Shown here: positions 12,149 to 24,100 of the stretch, one piece after another | Numbering within the stretch: position 1 is the stretch's first letter | Layout: every line of letters starts with the position of its first letter | NCBI GenBank assembly: GCA_946803715.1 | Contig: CAMPET010000072.1 | Span: 173,912-222,951, forward strand | DNA: 49,040 nucleotides | Direction of reading: 5' to 3' | From: Beroe ovata | Taxonomy: Eukaryota > Ctenophora > Nuda > Beroida > Beroidae | Made by a program: the position numbers and the translations under genes | The notes under the pieces: generated by a model | Databases searched by the model: none | What the model was told of the DNA's origin: nothing | The model's input: the letters and a program-made list of their open reading frames with translations, nothing else

Positions 12149-15100
12149 CTGGGGGTACAGTGAGTTTTAGCTAACACACGCAACAAAACACACACACAAC
12201 AAAACACACACACTGTCAACTTCTCCGTGCGGGAGAGTGGAAAGATGAAATCTGGCGAGAAACGTGAAGTAGATATTATCATGGAATCAAAAAATGTGCT
12301 TCAGAAAAAATGACAGGTTGAAATTTGTCGCAGCGAAAGTAAATTGCAGTCCACTGTGCAGCGAATTACATTGCAAAGAAAGGAATGGTGTGGGAATGAA
12401 AAATCAAAAATGTGCTGAATCACAAATTCTTGCTGGATGCAGTTTATTAAAAGAGAGTTGCTGAGAAGCTTCATGACAAATCGTCATGACTTTGCAAAGA
12501 TTGTAACCCTCGCATACAAGCTTCACTAACTTACACTATCATAACTATTTTGCCGCGAGCTTGCGTTAGGTTCCCCCTGATAGATAATAAGCTTTGAAAC
12601 TACCAAATCTATAAAACTTGGCGATAATCTACAAACAGATGATAATACCTCAGCAGAGACCAGATGGAATGAAAACTATGGGCTGTTTTCACGTGGTAAA
12701 ATGGAGCATGATATTTCAGCATTATGATGGCTACATGCAAAACACTCGAACAAACAAACAAATAGGCCCAAATCGATCGGACCAAGACAAACTCATACAA
12801 CACAAAAAACTTATTTAACCATGTGTTGATTATGTGCTTAGTGCTAACTGCTAGTGATATATCTGATATTTGATGAAATCCTACAGATATCATAATCTCA
12901 GCGCAGTGCTCTATAAAACATGCATCTCACGTACTAAATCTATCAAATCCGATGCGTCAGCTCGTGGTGATACAACCTAAACATTAGCTCACGGGTAATT
13001 GATAAATAATTGATGGATAACGACATAATTGATTGATAATCGATTCATTGATTGATCATAATTGAATGATTTTATGAAGTTAAAGCAGATTATCTCTGAA
13101 TTATTTCCATTATTGGTTTTCGTTCGACACTTTTCTAAGGAAGGAACGCTTTTTCTCATGCCACTAGCCACTATGTGGGAGTGACAACTTTGTGACATCT
13201 TAATTCCGACCACATTTGGTCTTTGACAACATAATAGAATCATCTGATGTATGTTGCTGCCAAAGCAGTTTCATTATCCGAGAGCTTGTGCACTCAAACG
13301 TGACTGCATGGCGTTCCCATGCAAAATCTACTATGAAAACTTTGAGTTTCAATAAGCTCGCTTCGTTGGTAAGGGTTAGCAATGCATAATATCATACCGC
13401 CAAGAAAATCTCTTGACAACATGACCACCAGTCACCGAGCTGCTGCTAGTGTGGGAATATTCATACCGGGTTGTCAAAGTCAGTNAAATCAAGAACGGAC
13501 AGATGCTGCGGACAACAACACCCAAATCTCATTTGGTTTTGGAAAAAATAACTGTTATGTTTCAGTAATAACAACTGTGGAACCCCTGTCTCAAGTGAAT
13601 CAATCCAACCTGTTCAGGAGTTTGAGTATGACTTTAGGATCGGGCTCCATCATGAGTTGAGCTATGTACGAGGTGAGCAGACAGTGAACAACTTGTCGTA
13701 CAGCTGGGTTTTCCGGTGTGTCTCCCATGTAACCTGGTACGTTGTCATGGTAACCCGGTGACACGTGGTAATTAGGCGTCACATGGTAACAGTTCCATGA
13801 GAAACTGTCACCATGGTAACAGGGCTGTGTTCACTAAGGTGGAGCATGCTAACAGCAGGTATGTGCATGTATACCTCCAAGACGAGAGAGCGCGTATATC
13901 GCCTGTTTTGCTACTCTGTTGCTCATGGCTTGCTGATTCGATACTTCTGATACCTCAACACCAGCTTCCTGTTGGAATTCCAACATTGATAATTGATCAA
14001 GCAGGAAGATTGCAGATTGGAAAACGTTTGTCGGTTGATTTAAACTTGAGGTGTAACAAAATGCACAAAGATTCTCCTAGAATGGATATAGGTAGCTCAG
14101 GGTGATTACATATTTTCTCAATACCTCGAGAGTGTAATCGTAGTTGAAGAGATGAGGAAGAACAGTCCAGAGTGCTCCTGCTTGTAACATCTGTGTCTGT
14201 AGCCAGTAATCCACCGCAAAGTTATTCGCGGCGTCAATACACGCATCCACTAGGTTAGGTAGCTGGGAAAATCCCATCATACGACAGATATCCACGATGA
14301 TGTACACCATGGACTGCAGCTGATAGAAAGGAAGATGGTGTTAGAGGGAAAATAACAAAACACGGTAATTAATTCTACAAAATATGGGAATTGACGGTCA
14401 AATTGACGATATGACATACCTTCTCTCTGGCTGCCTCGAAAGCGGCACTCTCACTGAAACACCGGGTGATGAATGTGCACACTTTTGTAGCCATCTCCTC
14501 CGGTTTGGTTAGAGATGTTATTGTAACACAACATCGGGACATTGCTGCTGCCAGAGCTTCTAGACCATTCTCTCTTCTCAACTCCTCTGACAGGGTGAGT
14601 GGGGGAATACATCATGATTATGATAACTCATTATGGGGAATACATCATGATTATGACAACTCATTATGGTTGTGATAACTCATTATGAGGAATTATACAT
14701 TATGATAAGTCCGAGGGGATCGTATGGTATAGATAAGAGGGATATTTGTTCTTTATCATGGAGGAATAGGGAGATAATTCTTCTTCAGTGCAACATTTCA
14801 GAGACAGCCATTTTTCCAGCCATTACCTGCATTGAGCGCCGAGTTGGCGATAGTGAAGTAGCATAGCTCACAGGCAGATGGCAGGACAGTGTGTTCATTG
14901 GCAAATAACTGAGAGTCATTCGTCTCAGCTATAATAGTCTTCATCAACATCGGATAACCAGCANAGTCCTGTTCTTGGCCTGCTCCTCCAGGTAGTTTAG
15001 TAACTCGGCCCGTGTGGATCCATCCCACAGGAAGTATGGGTTCTGTATGTTACTGAAATAGGGGGAGGGGTGTGAGACGCGTAACTTATTCTAACTAGTC

Positions 15101-18100
15101 GTGACGTCACGTTATGGGTGACGTGACGCGACATGTCACGACTAGTTGGGGTCGTATTTGTGGGGGAGGGGTCTACTTATTTGCAGTTCACATCAGCTGC
15201 AGTCAAGCATCGCCAGTAATGTGTGAGTAAGGGATATATGATGTGAATAATGATATGTTCCCCGACGTTGAGTGACTCAAATACTTGTTCACTTCCAGTT
15301 CCACCGACTGTTACGTTTCAGTAATAACTGCTATGTTTCAGTGATAACAATTGTGGAACCCCTGACTCAAGTGAATTATAATTTAACCTGTTCAGGAGTT
15401 TGAGTATAACTTTGGGATCGGGTTCCATCATGAGTTGAGCTATGTACGATGTGAGCAGACAGTGAACAACTTGTCGTACAGCTGGGTTTTCCGGTGTGTC
15501 TCCCATGTAACCTGGTACGTTGTCATGGTAACCCGGTGTCACGTGGTAATTAGGTGTCGCATGGTAACAGTTCCATGAGACCATGTCACCATGGTAACAG
15601 GACTGTGTTCACTAAGGTGGAGCATGTTAACAGCAGGTATGTGTATACCTCCAAGACGAGAGAGCGCATATATCGCCTGTTTTGCTACTCTGTTGCTCAT
15701 GGCTTGCTGATTTGATACTTCTGATACCTCGACACCAGCTTCCTGTTGGATTTCCAACATTGATAATTGATCAAGCAGGAAGATTGCAAATTGGAAAACG
15801 TTTGTCGGTTGATTCACAGTTGAGGTCTAGATAAAATGCACAAAGATTCTCCTAGAATGGATATAGGAAGCCCAGGGCAATTACATATTTTGTCAATAAT
15901 ACATATGGTTCATATTTTGTCAATAATACATATGGTTCATATTTCGTCAATACCTCGAGAGTGTAATCGTAGTTGAAGAGATGAGGAAGAACAGTCCAGA
16001 GTGCTCCTGCTTGTAACATCTGTGTCTGTAGCCAGTAATCCACCGCAAAGTTATTCGCGGCGTCAATACACGCATCCACTAGGTTAGGTAGCTGGGAAAA
16101 TCCCATCATACGACAGATATCCACTATGATATACACCATGGACTGCAGCTGAAAGAGGGGAAGATGGTGTTAGAGGGAAAATAACAAAACACGGGAGTAA
16201 ATTCTACAAAATATGGGAATTGACGGTCAAATTGACGTTATGACATACCTTCTCTCTGGCCGCCTCGAAAGCGGCACTCTCACTGAAACACCGGGTAATG
16301 AATGTACACACTTTGGTGGCCATTTCCTCCGGTTTGGTTAGAGATGTGATGGTAACACAACATCGGGACATTGCTGCTGCCAGAGCTTCCAGACCGTTCT
16401 CTCGTCTCAACTCCTCTGACATGGTGAGTGGGGGAATACAACATGATTATGATAACTCATTATGGGGAATACATTATGATAAGTCCGGGTGGATCGTATG
16501 GGACAGATACGGGAAATTTGTTCTTTATCATGGAGGAATAGGGATGCAATTCTTCTTCAGTTTAACATTTCAGAGACAGCCATTACCTGCATTGAGCGCC
16601 GAGTTGGCGATAGTGAAGTAGCATAGCTCGCAGGCAGAGGGCAGGACAGTGTGTTCATTGGCAAATAACTGAGAGTCATTCGTCTCTGCTATAATAGTCT
16701 TCATCAACATCGGATAACCAGCATATTTGTACGGTTGTAACACCTGGAGTGATGATCAGACTTACATCAGGATATGTGAATGACATAAGTGCTGCTCCAC
16801 ACCAGTCCCTAGCAAATATCGTCCATACGTGTCATGTATACTTCATGTATACTTACATCGCCGTATCTCTTGAAGAGAATACTCTGTGTTCGGAGGATGA
16901 GGTTGATGTGTATCGGGTTGGGACCTCCTTGGAACTCCTTGTTCTTTGAGCAGAGGAACTCATACGCCGTGTTAACAGTTTCGAACATCTCCCTGCCCTC
17001 TGGGTTCTTATCGGGATGATACCTGGACATTGGGATGGTAGCTGCTTGATAAGTTTGGAATATGACGATGTTCATTCATGAACAGTGCTCATGAATGAAC
17101 AGTAACAATTCGCTGTATTTCGTGTTTAATATCGATAACCCCGCCCCACCATGACATACTTGTTAGCGAGTTTGAAGTACGCTTTCCTGATAATCTTCTC
17201 CTCTGGCATGAGATCACCGTTCATTTGTAGGTTGAGGTGACTGAGAGCCTGCTCCACAGATATATCACTCCCCTTCTTTTCAACTTCCAACTTCCTGTGT
17301 TTCAACACACAGTGAAAACTGGAGATATCACAATCGCGCTGCTACATATTTCCCGTACATATCAGCAAATAGTTCTCGCCAAATACCCACTCTTACCCCC
17401 CCCCACTACACATCTTCATTCTTCTCCCCTCTTCAAGCGTCCCCCTATCACCCCTAGACTTACCAGTAACAGCTTCACAGTACACATTCACAGATCCGCT
17501 CTTTCCCCCACTCACCAGTTCTCGAGGCAATTCTTGAGGAGTTTGACGGGCTGATCAATGTTCCACGCGGGGAATTTCTCCTCGTTACACAAGTTCCGCA
17601 GGTAGTAAATCGAGCAGAAAAGCTCCTTCTCGAGTTGTTCATACCCTATTTGGGGTATGGGCATGTACTGGTACAGTGCACGTGTATTGCACATGAGCCG
17701 GGGTTTGAAATCACCCAAATGTACGGCTATCCTCTGGATCATGGTCCGCCTCATTTCGCTCATCCAGATCGCCTCGGGCGTGTCAAACTCGCCCAGGAAT
17801 ATCTCGCTAAACTTGACCGGTCCATGGTTCTCCAGAAAATATATCATTGCCTAGGGAATAGTTAGGGAATAGGGAGTGGGAGTTAGGGAATAGGGAGTGT
17901 GGGTGTAGGGAGTGGGAGTGTGGGAACTAGGAAATAGGGAGTGTGGAAATGGGGATTGGAAATACATAAGGGGTGGGATTGGGGGGTTTGGCAACACTCA
18001 CACTGGGTAGGATGGGAGATAGGATACTATTCATTGCGGTGTCAGCTGAGTCACCCTGTCTGAACGCTTGCCTGAGATGTGTGTTCTGTAGGAATGTCGC

Positions 18101-21100
18101 GATCGGCTTCACGTTGCTTCCTGCATTGGAGAGACAGTGATGAAACACATGCTACAATCCCTTGTTTCGCGTCACATTCACATGATGACGTCATAATGAC
18201 ACGTCATATTATAACCTGTGTACATGGGTTTAGAGCAACATGTGAGGATGATGACGTCATGATGACACGTCATATTATAACCTGTGTACATGAGGATGAA
18301 GTAGAACACGCCGGTATGGTAGAGTCTGGGAAGTGCGGGATTGTCTGCCATGATATTGTCCAGCAAGATAGCAACCTATGATGAGGTGTTTTCAGTTGCT
18401 GGGTTTAGAGCAACATGTGAGGAGTTTTCCGTTGCTTGGTTTAGAGCAACATGTGATGAGGAAATGTAGTTGCTGGGAGTGGTATTAGAGCATGATGAGG
18501 AGTGTTGAGTTACTGAAATAACTCCTCGGGATAAGACTCACTTTTTCCACTATCACAGGCTCGAATGTGAGGAGAAGTTGGACCAAGTGGGGCAGACAAG
18601 CATCGGAGGAGAGGATTCTCTTTGCTCGGGGAATAGGGCGGATAATACCTGTGTCACAGGGAGTATGCAGTTAGGAGTCATAGCTGAAACCGCACTGACT
18701 TGTTACACTGTACACATTATGGAATGTAAAGGCAGCAATACTATGACGTCACACTCTGACGTAACACTATGACGTCACACTCTGACGTCACACAGTGTAA
18801 CACACTCACCCCCATCCTCTTCTCTATTCGGATAGAAACTGCAGATGTCCACGAGCATGTTCAGTATCAGTATCGATAGTTCTGTCCCGTTTAGCAGAGC
18901 TGTCCCTGACGAGCAAGGGAGTGTCCACTTCAATTGGGATATGGCTCTGAGAGGTTTCCATCCGTCAAGTCCTTGTGCCCAGCACTTGGTCCGCTCTGAG
19001 ATTACTCCTTCCTCCCAGAAATTAGCCATCTGAGAGAGTGAGACGAGATCAATAACTTTAGTGTCTCACTGTTGTAAGACAGTCTCAAGTGTCTCAGTGT
19101 TGTGAGACAGTCCCAAGTGTCTCATTGTTGTGAGACAGTTCCAAGTGTCTCATTGTTTTGAGACAGTCCCAAGTGTCTCAGTGTCTCACCTCTTTGAGAC
19201 TGTACGGTCCGAATCTCTCCTTTTCCTTGTTCCCATAGTACCACTCTTGTTCCTCGTGAGTAACTCCCCCAGCTTCAATGAACATGCTCTGAACAGTGTA
19301 GATAGGTGTGTGAGAGAGACAAGAACAGACGGACAGAGTGTAGTAATTCTATCTATAGATCATTCTCGATAGTATCATTATCAGGAAATTATAGGTGGAA
19401 TCGAGTGATATATACCTGGAATGGAGTTGTAGCCCGGGTTGTGTGGAGATGAGCCATGGTGACAAGATCAATGAGGACCTTCATCCCTCCAGCATCCAGT
19501 AACNCTCGTGAGTAACTCCCCCAGCTTCAATGAACATACTCTGAACAGTGTACATAGGTGTGTGAGAGAGACAAGTACAGACGGACAAAGTGTTGTAATT
19601 CTATCTATAGATCATTCTCGATAGTATCATTATCAGGAAATAATAGGTGGAATCGAGTGATATATACCTGGAATGGGGTTGTAGCCCGGGTTGTGTGTAG
19701 ATGAGCCATAGTGACAAGATCAATGAGGACCTTCATCCCTCCAGCATCCAGTAACAACTTCACATTCTTCTTCGTCTTGAGTAGAGAGTGCATAAACTGG
19801 AGAGTCCTATCCCGTTCCTGCATGAGTATGACACTTAGCAAGGAGTTCACTAGCATGGGTCAGCAGGAGTGGTTGCTATCGAGTCAGCAGGGGGTCACTA
19901 TAGCTAATCAGTAGAGGGTAAGCAGGGGGTCACAGGTGGGCAGAGGGGGGGGTCAGGAGGAGTGATATGGCCGATCTCTACGTCCTTACCCACCTGTCGG
20001 TCACTACACTTATCGAGCATGTGAACAAGGTATCTGGTGTCGTTGAATGTCCCTATTTCCTCGTAGTACCTCCTGTACACCACTGCCATTGCCTGTGTAT
20101 GGAGAAAGAGTGAGGATTAGGACTGGGGATGAGGATGAGGAATATTATAACAGTGATTATATAGCAGCTGCTCGTGATCCATGGTGTCACTGACACTAGG
20201 TTATGACTGTTGAAGATGCTATAAATGAGGTGCTATAAATAGATGAGGTGCTATAAATAGATGAGCCGTGTATCCCCACTTCCCCTCTCTCCCTGTACCT
20301 GGAGACACATACATCGCATCTGCACAGTGGTTGTCAGGAGGAACCTATGGTAGATATCGTTGAAGAACTCGTATGGTTTATGGATCTTGCTAACTTTATC
20401 ATCCTCCTCAAGCAGTAGTCGGAGGTAGTAGTCACCTATCTTAACTTCGCTCAGCAGACTGTCATAGTGCACCTGGGCAATGGATATGGGGCGTGGTCAG
20501 TTGAATGTGGGTGTGGTCGTTGGGCAATGAACATGGGCGTGGTCGTTCAACATGGGCGTCGCCCATGTGAACTCTGTATGGTAGAATCTATGTTCCTACT
20601 ACAGCGGTCTGTAACTACTATGACCCAGTAGAAGATCTACAAACAACCTCAAGTAACTAGCAACTGTATAAGTTACTCACTTCAAACTCTGAATGGTTCC
20701 AGGATATCTCATGTTTTCCTCCCAGCTCCTTATCCACATGGAACGCGCGAAGCTCGGCATCGAGCGCTTCTTTCAGTTCCTCCCTCGTCTTGTAGTTCCA
20801 TATCAGTGCCGCGGTAGCGTGGTCATTGTAAAACCTGGGAGGGAGTGCGATGGTAATTAATTGGAAGTAGAAGTACCGACACACTCAAATCAATTCACTA
20901 ATTCAGTGAGGAGTCTCCAATATATAATGATGGTGGGATAGGATGGGACATTCATTGGGGGGGATAGGATGGGACCAAGGATCGACCGGGATCCCGGCAA
21001 AATCCCNCGAGAATGTGGAAGTGATTAGGGGCCAACATTTCGCTGTGTAAACAACCGCTTTTCATTCAGCATGTATAATAGCAGTACCTAGCAAAGAAAA

Positions 21101-24100
21101 GTTTCCAGTTGAGTGTGATTTTGACTTGCTCTCTTCTCCGTCGTAACAAGATTGGTTTGTCGTCCTCTTTGGGAACCTCCTTCTCCAAGCCGACCCTTGT
21201 CTTCCAGTGGGTGAGCGCGTTCTCCAAATACTGGACATTGATCGAGAATTTCTGGCTCTTCGCCAGGGTTTGGACTAACTTGAGGTTGTCTCGTGAGTTG
21301 AGTAAGTCGCTCTCAGCTTCGCTCACTTCCTACATGAATCATAGGTTAGATTATACATCACCAACGTACATCGTTCTAATCATCGTGATAGAGAATTCTG
21401 GACTTGGCAATATGCGACTGCAATTTTTGTATCTGCGCATTTTGTAACTACTTGACACGGCGAATGTTTTCTGCTTGTATTTCAAATTGTATCATGAGTA
21501 CCTTATCAGTGTATTTATGCAGTTTAAGCGGATTCGAATTACATTGTAACATGGCTGAGAGTGTAATAATGTTTGTGTATGAGTGTAACGATGTGATAGT
21601 CTGTGTAGGGGCAATTACCTCGTCACTCTCCAGGAAATTGAGCAGCCCGATGGGGAATATTCTCCTGAGCAGAGCAAGGGACGTGGTGTGAGCTGATGTC
21701 CATAGTCCGAGCAGGTGTCGGGACAGCTGTCTCATTGTCAGCTGTCGGCTATCTGTCGCTGGGATGAACAGAGCAGTTCTCAGGTGGCGGAGCAGAGAAC
21801 CCTCAGCCAGCGCCAGATCCTGCATTTTCAGCGCCACCTCTGGGGACCCCTCCTCGATAATAGCCTTCATGAGAAGGCCAGCTCCCTTGTTAATGGAGAG
21901 ACTGGGATGGAGGAACAACTTGAACAGACATCTTCCCAATCCTAGAGGAGGGGTTCGGATAAGTCCACTTGAACATATGATAAAATGGCAAATTCAGCGA
22001 TAGTGGCTTAGAGGGATCGCTGAATTTACTGATAAACAGAGCACAAACTTCGTTATGGGGTGTTCATTGTTCACTGTTGGATCTATTCACTATTCATTAT
22101 CCAGTGTGTATCAACATTCTCTCGCATTACCTGCCAACATTTCCAGTAGCATGTCGAAGTGGGCTGAGTCTGTAGTCTCGCTGTATGGTACACAGAGCGC
22201 ATAGGAGAAGAAGTCGAGTAGAGCGTTGATGACAAGAGCACCAGTACCACTCATCGCGTGACACTTCAGCAGATCAACCTGGGCACGGTTGTCATGGTAA
22301 CTCATGATCTGTCAGCATGAGTGACAGTTGTAGATCTACAGGAATTCTAATAGAGTTGTCGAGCAAGACTTACCAATTTCTCGAGGAATGCCTTTGTTGA
22401 GAGAAGTGACGTCTTGTTCAGCTGTTCTTGCCTCAGGTTGTAATTGTCATGCATCGGTTGCATGAGAGTTGCTATGAGGTCAACTGCTGCATGACTCACG
22501 CCGTCATCATCAAACTTGAAACTTTTTATCACCTGAGATGACACATATCGGAGATCATGTTCAGCTATAACAGTTGATGGTATCACGAGGAAATCATCTC
22601 CCCAGAGTTCCACATGTCTCCGGGCATACCTTGAGTCCTAGCTTCTCTCTGAACCCCGGCAAAGTGGTGAAGGCGGCAAACCCCGCCCGTGACGCCACAA
22701 GCCGCCGCATGGCGTGAAAATTAGCCTCAGTTTCCTTGACTGTCGGGCACTGAAACCATGGGTGGTCAATCATTCTGTACTAAAATTTCATTGTCTCATT
22801 CTCCTGGCATGAGCCAGGTATGGTTTCTCCAGACACAGTTATAGCGACAATATGAGATTAGGTTGTTAATTAGCGATCCTATTCAAAACGTCTAATTAGG
22901 CGATGGACAGTTCAAATGATCATCGCATTCCTGATTGACAGCCAAATGAAACTAAATACCGAGCATGCAGGTCAGATGATCGGAATTAGGGTGTTTCAAA
23001 TTTCGAAACATCATAACTCGGTACCTGAGGGTGGTGAATCAAATGAGTGTGTTTTACGTGGTGATCATGGAATGATACCACTTATCACGCACATACCAAC
23101 CCTCCTGCACAGACATCCATATAAACCAGTGACCACCCACTACAATCTTTATTCCTGACATAGCTCTACAAGTCCTGGTTCCAGACATGTTTCTATTTCT
23201 CACCCTTCTCTTCCCCACCACTCACTCCTATGAGGATTACGAAGTGTCCTACTCTCCCCACATCACCCAATGGATAGACCTACCCCCAAACACGCGCAGC
23301 AAGCTCCTCTCCACCGACTACCTAGTCAGCACTACTCGCTCCTCTCACTTCCCCCTCAGCCTCTACAACGCCACGTCACGCGACGTTACCGTGACGTCAC
23401 AGGGTTTCCTCTACCTCAGCTCTTACACAGCAGTACCGCACGTGGGAAGTGCCGGTTACATAGCACCTCTCATGGCAAACTTCGTGCCGGACAGCAGTTA
23501 CCATAGCGACTCCGCAGAGCCTTTTCTCGGTGACAACAGACTGAGTGACGCCAGGTCAGTATTGATACAAGCGACACGGTCAGTGTTCACAGTGGAGTGG
23601 AGGGGAATGCGACTACAGGAGTGTGACGGATTCTTCACATTCCAGTGTCAGATACACAAGGATGGGCGGATCGCGATGCTATACCGCGATGTCCCGTGCC
23701 CCGTGTCCACTCTCTCCCAAACACCCCACCCAGTGGAGACCGGGATCAGATCAGCAACGCCTCCAACGAGACTGGGGGAGCTCGCAGACACAGTGGTGTC
23801 ACTAGAGCTTGACACCGAGCTGATAACATCGGGTACAACTATTGTTCTCAGGCCGCGGAGTAAGGTGAATGTGGGCGATTCACAACCCGACAACACTAGA
23901 TCAGACACTGACAACACAGGTTTAGACACTAACAACACCACTGATCTACTGGTCGTGTTGGTGGTGATATTAGCTGTTACCATACCCATGCTAATGTTTG
24001 CCATGTTTGTTTTCTACAAGGTATTCCTCGCTGAACGAAAGATGTCAAAAGAAAATGATATCCTTCCTTTTTAGAGAGTAGATATTTGAGAGTTTCGTGA

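Noticed and set aside
13600-16750. True tandem duplication of DNAJC13 exons 20-24
   Set aside because: The extra copy is bounded by Ns and interrupts exon 25, and its removal restores the exon and phase; an allelic contig is more likely.
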